Below the pieces are notes generated by a model. That model was not told the origin of the DNA. It saw nothing but the letters and a program-made list of their open reading frames with translations, and ran no database searches. From positions 37,523,501-37,587,500 of the forward strand of contig NC_092526.1 in assembly GCF_037038585.1 (NCBI RefSeq): a DNA stretch of 64,000 nt, in the 5' to 3' direction. The position numbers and the translations under genes are program-made. This document shows positions 47,335-58,506 of this stretch, piece by piece. Numbering within the stretch: the stretch's first letter is position 1; every line of letters begins with the position of its first letter. This DNA comes from Patagioenas fasciata. Its lineage: Eukaryota > Chordata > Aves > Columbiformes > Columbidae.

Positions 47335-49422
47335 GGTATCCTGTATCAACAAAGCATAGAGCTCTTTTTAACCCTTATATTACTGTTCCTATAACTGTTT
47401 TTAAATTTTATTTTGAGTGTTACATTCTGCAATAATTTACCTGTGGTTTGTACCTATGATTAGAAATTTAGTTACAGGGTAAATAGATCAAATTAAAAAA
47501 ATCCAACTACTGTAGCTGGAAGTTGTGAACCAAGTTTGTAAGACCTTTCCTCTCTTATTTTTTCTCTTTCAATGTATTTATTTCCACTTAGCTCTCTGAG
47601 TTGGAATTTGAAAAGTCAGAAAATTAGGAATCTACGGTGTCTTATTCAGGAATTTTCCCCCTCCTTTCCTCACAAAGGAATTCCCACTGTGACTTATAAA
47701 TAGATTTAGACTGCTTGTGTGCATGTATGTATTATATATACACACAAAAAATATGCATTGGGGGGATGTACGTGCGATACGGATGTGTATATTGTATGTA
47801 GGTCATAGTTGTGTAAAGAGAAAAGTAGTCAAGAGGTGATGGACTATATTGTAGAAATGTGATTATTTAGTAGGGGGTTGTTATGTCCTCACTGTTGTAT
47901 AAATAACTGAAACTCTCTACTACATAATCTTCTGTTATAAGGCTAACTCTGATATCATGTCAATTTTACTTTTTTTAAAAATGAGTTGCGTTGAACCCTG
48001 TTTAAAATGCCATGAAAATACCAAGCTCCCAAAGACAGCCTTTAAATAAAACAGATGGGGGAGGAGGGATGGGAGAAATGAGGGAGGTTTTTTTCAGGAG
48101 AAACTCAAATGGGAAGATCTGCATTTGGTGTGAAGGGGAGACAAAGGAATCGCTGTCTCTTTGCAAATTACTACCCCAATCTTCTATTGTCTGACTTGGA
48201 AAATGTTGTCAGTGTACTTGTGTTTTCGAATTAGGTTGTAAGGGGCACTTGTGTGTGGGGTGATCTCTGTTCTGTAAAAGGATCTCGTCTTTGAAGTAGA
48301 TTCTTTTCTTTCCTGAGGGTCTTGGCATGTATTAATTTTGCCCCAAAATTGCTGTTGTGGGATTGCAGAACAAAATACAATTTCAGTCCAGACAGTTTCA
48401 TTTGTGCTGTGAAATTCTCAATTTCATTGTGGCCACATTTTTTTTTTTTTCATAATTGGAGAAGGAAGTTTTTTCTTTATGGGAGTTCTCACTTGGAACT
48501 GTGAGAAGTCAGAAACATTCTTACAGATTGGCTCGCTCTTCATACTGCTCTATTTAGGCTGGAGAAAGTAGCCTAATTGTTATTTATTCATGCAGTATCA
48601 CTTCTAGTGATGATGATCCTGGTGACTTTAAAAATCTGTTTAGAAAAACAGGCCTTGCAGTATTGCACAGACATTTGAATTTTTGAAGGCTTTTTTTTTA
48701 AGCAAATAAAATTTTAATTCTTTTTTTTTTTTTTTAAGTTTGATATCAGGCATCCCTCCCCTCTTCCTCTCCTCACAATTTGTTTCTGGCACACATGCGT
48801 ACAAGTAAAAGGGCAAGGAGGTGGAAGTTGTCAGGGGCTTTTCCTTCTGCTTATTTGGTGGCAATGGGGGTCAGCAGCGTAAATCTTTATGCCTCTATGG
48901 GGAAGAATAGACCCATTTTTGTGTATACCTGTACAGAGAGATATATCTGTATATGAGAGGTTGGTGGCACTTGGCTGAATGTGGACTTGCCCTCATGATG
49001 TACAATAAATACTTATGAATGCGGTCAATCTAGATCTATATATACATGCATACAGATGTATAGATGGGATATACGTTGTATCACACATGTACATTAGCTG
49101 TAACGTGAGTAAGTGTGTGAGCTAAAGAGGGAGACTATCCATGTAACACGTGTGTAACAGGTAAGCACTTGTGCCAAACAAAGTTGCTCTAACTCTTCTG
49201 AGGGATTTGGATGACACCGGTGACCGGGCTGAGCTTGGTCACCATTGATTTGTGTTCCCTCAGCCCCCGCAGTGGAGTTTTCTTGGTACGTTCCTGCTTT
49301 TGATTATTCCATATTAATACTCGTTGAGGCCTCTTGCAATGCCAGCCTCTTCTGCTTCTCTGCTCCATTGCCTCCATCCCAGCTCCTCCTTGCCCCGCAT
49401 CTCCCCGGCAATCGGCTTTAAT

Positions 49423-49496
49423 GGCCCAATCCAGCTCTGCTTATGCATTAGGGTAATTAATTCTCTTGGTGGCTGGAGTGGCAGCTGAATTGGGCC
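49423..49496 (+). other. Hairpin-forming inverted repeat in 3' UTR
   Basis: GGCCCAATCCAGCT at 49423-49436 pairs with AGCTGAATTGGGCC at 49483-49496 in 13 of 14 positions, with one C-A mismatch. The loop is 46 bases and includes a TAATTA homeodomain-type core. It would form a stable stem in RNA; function unknown. Confidence 0.55.
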
Positions 49497-50392
49497 CTGA
49501 GCATTTGCTTGGACTCCTGCAGAATTTCTCAGCTATTCAATTGTGCTTGAGTAGGACTGCGACTGATTTGCAGATGAACACAAACTTAGAACCCCATGCA
49601 AAGCTTCCTGGCATGTTAAAAGGTTAACCCAGCGTCGCGTGCTTGACGTGAATGTTCAAACTGAGACAAACGCACCCACTGAAAACGATCTTCAGTTTTC
49701 AGCCGTAGGGAGAAAAAGGGAGTTTGGTTGGTGTTTGGTGTAATGCAGGCAGTGAGCAGAAGGCAGCCCTGTGCTCCATTCTGTCGTCAAACACGTCTAT
49801 AGAAACAGAGCTTTTACCGTTAAACAGACTTCAAAACAAGCTGCAGAGTTGACCATTAACATGCTAGCACTTTGCATCTAATTGTGCAATGAATGATCTT
49901 GCTTATGCGACTAAATTGTGGGTTTAAGTATTTTATTCTCTGTTTTCTGGCTAAAGGGAGCTTCTATATCCTCTTAGCAGAAAGCAGCTGTCAGAGCCCT
50001 GCTCAGTCACATTTAAGCACTGTTGAAACTCCTGGCTAACTCAGAGTTCCGTTTCAACGAAGAATGAATGCAGCATCCCACGTGTTTGGTATGGATACGG
50101 CAGCATTTTTCTTGGCCACAATTCAGCCCCGGAATTTGGAATTTGGTCTTCCTTGCATTTCTGTTAGAAAAAAGGTAACTGGTATATCGTTCCATCTGAG
50201 CTTTCATGCGATCACACATGACGATTTCTATACTACATATGTTTGGGTGTGTGTATGAGTATGTCTGTGTACTGTGTGTGTATAATACGTATTTATACAC
50301 ACGCATATATTACTCTATTTCAGTTTATGTATGTGGAGAACATACCTGTTGGTTCTCTCCTGATATATACTCACGCATACGTATATTAAATA

Positions 50393-50400
50393 TGTATATA
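50393..50400 (+). promoter_or_regulatory. INO80D: Pumilio-type motif TGTATATA in 3' UTR
   Basis: This is an exact match to the TGTANATA consensus of PUM proteins. It lies in a TA/TG-rich stretch, so chance is possible. Confidence 0.35.
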
Positions 50401-50636
50401 GATTGTAGATGTCCTGCATATACATCTGTATATGTTACGAACTTCGGTTGGCAATTATTTTCCCACTTTTTGCAAATTGCTGTCCCATATGACATATTTT
50501 CACCGAAGCTGCATTATATAGAAGAAACAGAGAAATGCGTTATCAAAGTTTTATTTTAAAAAGGAGACTCTGAATTATCTAAAGCCATTTGTAATTGTCT
50601 TTTGAATTTTTACTCGAAGGTTGTTATTTTTAAAAA

Positions 50637-50651
50637 GGGGGGGGGGGGGGG
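50637..50651 (+). repeat. 15-base G run in 3' UTR
   Basis: An uninterrupted G15 is long enough to form a G-quadruplex by itself; its exact length is prone to sequencing error. Confidence 0.85.
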
Positions 50652-51734
50652 AAGAGAACAAAAAATGAAAAGCAAGAGGGCGAGCCCTTAACTCCCGCCA
50701 TCACATAGATGGATATGAGAAAATAATGGAAATACAAGTTTCTAGGTATTTATTTCTTCCAGGGGTTTCTGAGGCATACCTGCAATAACATTCTGCCCCG
50801 TCCCCGCTTTGGTCCAATTATAATTAATGATTCATGGTTTCTTTTACACGGCTTTTTCCCCTCATTACTTTCGTAAATCATTGTTCACCTCCTACACTCA
50901 ATAGTACCGATATCACTAAGGAGATTTCATGTCCTTCTGTCCTTTTCAGGAGAAACACCAGTGCAGCACTGTTGTGTTACATTTTAACATACTTTGTGGA
51001 GGATGGATGTTTGTTTTGAAGATCTCTGTAACAAATCTTTTACTTACTTAATGTGAGAAGCCTTCATTGGAATCTCTCGTTTCTTTCCAACAAGTTTCCT
51101 CAACTGTTTTTTCACCAACTTATTAAGTAGTTCCCTTCTTATTTGATGCCTGAGGTTCCGCAGGGTTTGGGTTTATTGTTGTGGGTTTGGTTTTTGCTGT
51201 ATTTTCTTTCTCCTCCAATTCCCCAAAGTGTTTATCTGCAAGTGGAGCAAAACAGATGCCAGAATCTCAACCAATATCCTTTTGATATTAAGGGTAAATA
51301 TCCTCGATTTAATAACAGAGAAGGTGGCACGTGGACAATCTGCAGTGCTCAGAGGGAATGCTCACTCTTCTAAGGCTGTCTCAGAGAAGTTTGTGTTTGG
51401 TGTCATTTTAAAGGTAGCTTGATCACGCTTTGATATCAGAAACAGCCTTGTAACCAAAGAGCCTCGTACAGTTGTTTGGCCACTAGAGTTTAAAACCTAA
51501 ACAAGTTGCAGTGGGAAAGCAAAGGTGAGGCAGCGTCTTTTGAACCAGTGACTTGTAGCTTGCAAACGTACCTAATTTTGAAGTAACTGCATGGTAGCAA
51601 GGATTAGCGGTCTCTTACACCCCTTCCTTCTTCCCTTCCATCCCCAACACGTGTGTTTAGCATACCGTACATTGGGAAAAATAAACAACGTGCTCCAGCA
51701 AAGCTAAAAACACTTAATGACTGCTTAAAGGGAA

Positions 51735-51965
51735 CATGCAAACTCGCATCGCCGTGTCCCATCTCGCAGTATTAGCTGGAAGACCGGCTAATACGCACAA
51801 AGAGCCCGGTCCGGGTTGCTCCTGCAGATGTGTGGCTTTTGGAGAGGTGTTTGGGGACGCCTGAGAAGAGGGGTCCCCTCCAACGGGGTCCCCGGCAGCG
51901 ATAGCGGCTCGTACCTCTTACCGCTTCTCATGCTGGAGGCTCACGGACCATTCCAGGGGCGGGTA
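51735..51965. other. CpG-dense patch near distal end of 3' UTR
   Basis: About 17 CpG sites in 230 bases, with paired GGGGAC and GTCCCC segments near 51853 and 51872 able to fold. The flanks are CpG-poor. No family was recognised. Confidence 0.5.
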
Positions 51966-52056
51966 GGAAAGCTCACGTTTGTACTTTCCCTTTAAATAGG
52001 AAAGGTTGGCTCACATGTTCCTCAGACTTCTCAATGAATGTACTGTATTACCATTT

Positions 52057-52085
52057 AAAAAAAAAAAGAAAAAAGAAAAAAAAAA
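52057..52085 (+). repeat. A-rich tract
   Basis: A runs broken by single G residues, about 230 bases before the distal poly(A) signal; a likely internal priming site in cDNA. Confidence 0.8.
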
Positions 52086-52238
52086 TCAATGAAATGATAA
52101 TAGATTGGTCTCCTTTTGTTATCTGGTCCTTGTTTAATTTGTTTAAGGGTTTTTGTATACAAAAGTTTACATTTTTATGTATATTTTTCTTGTGTAAAAA
52201 CTGATGTAATATGTGTATAAAACACTGTATGTATTATC

Positions 52239-52246
52239 TGTATATA
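52239..52246 (+). promoter_or_regulatory. INO80D: Pumilio-type motif TGTATATA near distal 3' end
   Basis: An exact TGTANATA match, 41 bases upstream of the distal AATAAA. Nearby TGTATGTA and TGTAATAT also fit a TGTA-rich cleavage-factor-I context. Confidence 0.4.
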
Positions 52247-52286
52247 GTGTGACAAAATGATTTTCTTTCTTTCTTTTGGATGTATT

Positions 52287-52292
52287 AATAAA
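52287..52292 (+). terminator. INO80D: Distal INO80D poly(A) signal AATAAA
   Basis: AATAAA sits after a TGTA- and T-rich stretch and is followed within 35 bases by TGCTGTG and TGTGTTT, a U/GU-rich downstream element. It is the best-looking signal in the second half of the UTR. Confidence 0.6.
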
Positions 52293-53872
52293 TCTTGCTG
52301 TGAAGTAGCTGTGTTTACTATGATAAAACCCTCCTCTTCAAGCCATTTTGCTGAGTCCAAGATGTATGAATATTGCCCAGGATGAAATCTAATCCATAAA
52401 GGTTTTTGTTTTTTTTTTTTATTAATCATAAGTACAGTAATTAAACTGTCCTTTGTTTAGATAGCTGTAGACTCTGATTCTGCTCTTGCTTATTCTTTAT
52501 TGCTTTCTAATAACATTAGCTAATTAGTCTTGCAAGCAAACTGGGGTCTCCAATCTCGCTCCTTATTCTAATTATAATGCTTTCTAGCTCTGGATCACTG
52601 GCCTGGAGACCAGATCCTCCTCATCTTGTTTTCTGAGTTGCAGAACTATACTTGAGATATAATTTAAGGGATATAGAATAGAATTTTGTCTTATATGTCG
52701 TTAAGTTTTCCGAAATTTAACACATGTATACCTGCTTCACTGCTGCGGCTGGCGTGAGCAAGGCTGCCTGGGCTGGTACCCACCTTCCCGTGCCAGGTTT
52801 GGTTTCCAAGAGCAGCGTTTCCAAAGTATCTTGAAGGATGGATGTCCTCTCCTCGGCCAGAACGACGCCTTGGACACTGCTGTAAGTAGACGACTGCCGC
52901 ATCTTCCTCTCACCATTTGTTTTGTGAAGTCTTCTCCTTCACTTTCTCACACGAGGGTATGTGCTGCAACTGGTGTTTGCTTTGCTGGTCTCTGTCTCCA
53001 ATGTGTTTGAAGTTGTGACTTGCAAGGGAAAAGCAGTTGTGTCCTAAGTGAGACCGTCTCCCAGGTTCTGTTCTTCATAAGCAGTCTCAATGCTGCCCTG
53101 ATCCTCGGAGTAACTATCAGCAGAGATTGATGAGAAGGGGATTCAGTGATTTAACTTTTCTTTTTAATGAGCAGTGGCCCGGGCGTTCTAGACAGTGTAA
53201 TTAGAGCTGCGTTTCATGGTGCTTGATTGTAATTCAGGCTGAGGGATAAGCGGTGACAGTGAAGGATGTCGTCTTCCCTGCTAACACGTGCTGCAAAGGT
53301 TTTGCTGCAAAGGATGCAACTGGTTTGTGCTTTTAATATCTTGCCTTCCTGGGAGATGGGAGTACACTGGAAGTCCCGCATCCAGACATTTGTCAACACA
53401 GAGCAGTGACAGAAAAGATCAAACACTTCCAGTAAACAAAAGGAAAGTCTGGTGGCTTAAATTAGTCCAATGTAGCTGGAGAAAATCTACCTCAAGCTTG
53501 TCAACTCTGGGGAATTTTCAAGTTTATGGGCCTGAGGCATTTGGACACTGTGGGGCAATAGCAATGAGGTGGTTTTGTGCTGCTTCTGATGTAATTCTGG
53601 CTGGGCATGTGGATGGTCCGAAGTTGAACCTCCAGAGTGCGCATGTCTCAAGTAGCACCGAAAATCAAAATGGTGAGAGATGGAAGAATTGATTCTTAGG
53701 TGCAAAATAGTTGTTAAAAATCTGCTTTTAACAAAACAGACAAGTTGCTTTTTGGTGCAGGATTTCAGGCCATGATGAGAAAGAAGGAGGAAGTTAGGAA
53801 AATGTGAGCTTGGTGAGGGAAGGGCTGAGACTGCTCTGCTGACTAAGGCAGACACCAGCTGAATCACCTGGT

Positions 53873-53920
53873 TTGTGGTTGGTTGGGTTTGGTTGGGTTT
53901 GGGTTGATTGATTGGTTTGT
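53873..53920. repeat. TTGG/TTTGGG low-complexity repeat
   Basis: Two direct copies of GGTTGGGTTT with flanking GGTTG and GATTGATTGG variants; simple sequence. Confidence 0.75.
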
Positions 53921-56900
53921 TTTCCCCAGCATTTCCATCAACAACAAAGAAACGCCACTCTTAGAAAATGCTTACATGGCTCTCAGGCTGAAACTTCACA
54001 AAAACAACCGGTCGTTGTTCTAGTGCCACATTGCAAAACACAAATAGATTTTGTCTGAAGTATCAACTCAGGAAGAATGTGGTGCATCTTTCTTTCTGCT
54101 TTGACAGTCCTCTCGAGCTCCAACAATAGCCTTTTAATAGCTGGGAATTATTTTCTCAGGAAAGCTCATTTAGTTTGTACTTGAAAAGCAGGTGACATTT
54201 TGTTACAAACCCCAGTGTTACTCTCCTATTTGGTGAAGCAATTTGAAGGAGAAACCTTTATTAAATTTGGGAGCTGGCTTCCTGCAGAGGTGGAAACAAC
54301 CTCTCTCTTTCCCTGTGTGGTCATGGCCAATGGTCCCATCTGCAGGAAATAATGGGGCCGTGTTCCACTCTACCCCCTTGGATCCTACACCCCGAGCACT
54401 GTGCTGGTGTTCTTCAGCTGTCAAGTCTGAACTGGAGATATACGATGGTTATTTTGAGTGGCTCAGAGGTGGTTGTTGTGCTTACTGGCATGAGGTTCAG
54501 GCAAGGAATGGCTGCCGTGCTTTACTGCTATTGCTCATTTATGACTTGCGGAAAGTGCCAATAAAGAGACCTAGTTACCACTGAATCTTGTAAGAAAATT
54601 GAAGTGGTACAGTAAAAATGTCCCTAAAAACAAAGTGGCTTTCATATTCAGGTGTATTCTTGTGGTTCTGCAGGGGAACAGTGGTGCAAACTTTCTACCT
54701 CCAGATACAAGAACTCCTTTGACAGGTGTCCTTAGAAACAAGAGGCTCACGTGTCCTGTCACCCCCCCACACCTCCCTCGCCATGGCTGACACAGCCACT
54801 GGTTCCTGTAATGTGAACTCCATCTGGCTCTGCTGCCTCTTTCTGCTCAGGTTCAGGTTCTTGATTGTTAAAATTTCATTCTTGAATGTTAAAATTTAAA
54901 GCATTTGCTTTCGTGCCGTGCAACTCTTGGTGGCAGAAACCCCCTGTAACCATCGTGCAGGGGCTCTCGCGAATCTGATCTGCAGGGCCCTCTGTGCTGT
55001 GCTTCCTACCAGAAAGCCAAGGCTGGTCAGGCTGCTGATACAGGTGTAAATGCCCTCACACTGACCATTTTGTCACAGCTCCCTTGTGTTCTGCAAGCCC
55101 ACAGTTCCTGGAGGGTGTCATGTATTTCAGCCACTTCTAGCTTCCCCACCACAGCCACGTTGGATGCAATGGACTCCACAGCAGAACGCTGTGATGAGAG
55201 GGTTTTCCGAGCACAGACTGGTGCTGTGAGCCCGCACTGTGACCCCAGGGAGGGCAGGAAAGCGGGTGAGAAGCACAGCTGGCTTCTGACATGGAACCCT
55301 GGCTCTATAGTCTGTCATCAGAGTGGCTGTGGTACCGGGTAAAACAGGGTATGGCTCATGCTGGAAAGAGTTTCGCAGGTGCAATAACAATCTTGATTTC
55401 TAAGTGTGTTGGAGCATTTCTTGTCAGGCTGTGGCTTTTTTGCACTGGGGCTTTGCATGTGCCAAGAGTGGGAGTGTTGTGAAGAAATGCATTGGGCCCA
55501 AGCTGCAGCTGAAGGGGTACCACCCACCTCACCTCACCCAGCAGGTGCCAAAGCATCGGCAAGAATGAAGAGCCTGATTAACGTCAGATTTGGGCCAGCA
55601 CTCTGCCAAACGTTTGATTTCGAGCTGTGAGTCTCAGTGATAATACTGCCACATCAGCAGAATCGGTCCACATTTGTGCCAGTGGAATTTGTGCAGAACT
55701 GGACCCTGGAAGTATTTGCAAATATTTTCCAAAGTGACTATTGTCACCATTTCTATACAGGGCACTTGGTACCTGGTGAGAACTTCCTCGTGTCTCTCCA
55801 TGGCCAGCTTGGTGCTGTTGGTTCCTTCCAGTCCTGGGAGAGCTGGCTCAGTCCAGGGATCTTGAAAGCTGCTATCACTTCTTCAAAATAATGCCTTTGT
55901 CAGATTTTATTTTCCATTTGCTGATGAAAAACATACTTTGCCATCACCCCGTTAGGATGAACCCACCTGGGATGGGCAGGGGGGTTTAGGCAGTGATTAT
56001 TTAAGTGCCTGGAAGCATATAAAGGAGTCAGATCCAAGACACATGAGGCATATGGGGTTCTTCGCACATTCCTGCTTCCTGTTGCGCAGACATTTAAACT
56101 TGCTGCCTGAATCAAGACACACATGTTAGCATCAGCAGAGGATATTTCCCTAAGTGTGTAGTCTTCTATAATTTGTGCTCTCGGCTATTTGCATGCATTT
56201 GCTATGGCTGCTTTAGTAAAAAGCTTTTCCAGTCCAGCTGAGTGTTTAAAGTCAGTAAAGCCACTTGACTTAGATCTGAGAGTGCTTCACCCCCCCCCGC
56301 CCCAACCAGTTTAATGTATTGTTTAAGCCTGCAGAATTTAGTTTTTCTGTTAACCAGCATTTGCTCAGTGGAGATAGCCAGTTTCCTCAGTTATTAATCT
56401 AATTTCTTCTGTTCTCCTTCAGGTACAACTGTTCAATATAGCTTTTGGGGGTTTTGTCTTCTTTTTTTCCCAATCTTTTGCCCATTCTGTACAATATTTT
56501 TTGTTGTGTCTTCTCCACCTCCTTTCCCCCCAGACTACAGCTAAAATTGTTAGTGAAGGGATTTTGGTAAGCAAAATTAGATTCCTAGAACTCAGAATTG
56601 TTCCTTGTCAGACCTTATCCTCTTCACTTGGCTCCTTCATCTCCACCAGCTCTGCCCAGGTACAAGGCCTTGCTTGGCAGAGCTACTCCTAATACCCCTA
56701 ATTAAGAATTAGAATCAGCCAGGGTCTCGTACAAATATATTTGTTGTCTGAAGTAGGCCTTTTCAATGATGATGGAGATGAGGATCTTGACAAATAATCT
56801 CATTTGGAGGAATGCAGCAAAGCTGCGGCAATTCTTTTTGCATGCCTTGCAAAGCTGGCTGCCTGTAGCAAATTTCCTGTGATGACATGCCAGAAAGATG

Positions 56901-57914
56901 ATGCCTTTATCAGCCACCGTTTTCCATTAAAAATGCTTAAAAAGCGAGCGGTCCTGCTCGTATCAGTTCCTGGTTTGCTGTGATGTTGGCTGCTTTGGGA
57001 CGATCGTGCTGTGTCTCTTTGAGCATGTCCCTGCTTTAGGTGGACTTTGGCCATGGGCAGCACCACTGCCATCTGCCTTTGCCAGGTGTCAGAGAGCTTA
57101 ACTCTTACTCAATTAGTTGAATACTTGCAGGCATACATTTCCTTAATTTCCCCCCAGTAACATGGGATGTTTATCTGCATCATGTCCCCTCTATGTTACC
57201 CTCTGCTCCTGTGGTGCATAATTCTTAAACACATCAAAACTATTAAAAAAAACCCTTTTTTTTTTTTTGCTTTGGTCTTCTCTAATGCCATAAAAATAAA
57301 TCCACTCATTAATACAATTCATAATTTAGCCCTGTTCTCCCTTTGCCTCTTGTTTTTCCGCCAGCTGTTCAGGGCGTGATTTGCAGTGGAAAGTGGTGTT
57401 TGATGGAAGGGATGCACTGATGAGAGCAAATGGCTTCAGCCTCTTGCATTTGGAGTATTAAGTTTTACAGCCTTCCCAGTGCTATAAATCCAACACGTCC
57501 TATTTTGTTTTTCATTTTGGACATCATTCTGTTTGTTTCTCTTGCAAGGTTTTGTACCAAGATAAGTGTTGTCAGAGGTTTTTGTTTACTCTGGGAAAAT
57601 GGCTTGGCAAAGGGAAGTATTACTGTGCAAGGCTGGCATTGGGAAATTGGTTTATGGCTGTAATTTTTATGTGAAAGATGCCAGACTGCTAACAATTGAG
57701 AATTAAGTTTTCTGCTTCTATTTTCGAATAGGTAATTTGCTAATTATTTACCTAGGGATCGTTCCTCGCTAATGGCCTGAGTCCATGGCATGCTAATAAT
57801 AATCCTGCTGTCGTGATCTATGCAGGAGCAAAACGCCGTTCCTGGGTTGGAAGTGGAGAATAGAGGAGGGCAGTGGTTTGGGAGTCATTGTTGTCATCGC
57901 AGATTCAAATGCAG

Positions 57915-58506
57915 TAGTATATTCTTGCCAATGGGATCCTGGGGTGGATTAGAAGGGGGGTGGTCAGTAGGTCAGAGAGGTTCTCCTACCCCTCTACTCT
58001 GCCCTGGTGAGACCGCACCTGGAATATTGTGTCCAGTTCTGGGCCCCTCAGTTCCAGAAGCACAGGGAACTGCTGGAGAGAGTCCAGCGCAGGGCAACAA
58101 AGATGCTGAAGGGAGCGGAGCATCTCCTGTGTGAGGAAAGGCTGAGGGAGCTGGGGCTCTTTAGCCTGGAGAAAAGGAGACTGAGGGGTGACCTCAGGGG
58201 TGAGTGTCAGGAGGATGGAGCCAGGCTCTTCTCGGTGACAACAAATGGTAAGACAAGGGGTAATGGGTTCACACTGGAACACAAGAGGTTCCACTTAAAT
58301 TTGAGAAGAAACTTCTTCCTGGTGAGGGTGGCAGAGCCTGGCCCAGGCTGCCCAGGGAGGTTGTGGAGTCTCCTTCTCTGCAGACATTCAAACCCGCCTG
58401 GACACCTTCCTCTGTAACCTCATCTGGGTGTTCCTGCTCCGGCGAGGGGATTGGACTGGATGAGCTTTGAGGTCCCTTCCAACCCCTGACATTCTGTGAT
58501 TCTGTG
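57915..58506 (+). mobile_element. CR1 LINE, 5'-truncated and degraded, sense
   Basis: Translation gives [32 protein letters not shown] and [18 protein letters not shown], the same CR1 ORF2 end as the intronic copy. Here about nine residues after GDL are deleted, and the frame is lost after the NFFLVRVAE stretch, so it is a dead copy. The 3' end has two units of ATTCTGTG (58491-58506). The 5' boundary is approximate; the first recognisable block is GGATCCTGGGGTGGATTAG at 57936. Confidence 0.93.

Larger units (their letters stand above)
40549..52310 (+). other. INO80D: INO80D long 3' UTR
   Basis: After the stop codon there is nearly 12 kb without a repeat element or a plausible coding exon. 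It is rich in AT runs, ATTTA-type and TGTA-type motifs, as in other very long vertebrate 3' UTRs. A proximal poly(A) cluster near 43.5 kb and a distal AATAAA at 52287 are candidate ends. Additional AATAAA hexamers occur near 44823, 45774, 45807, 47319 and 49004. That the transcript really reaches 52.3 kb is inference. Confidence 0.55.
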
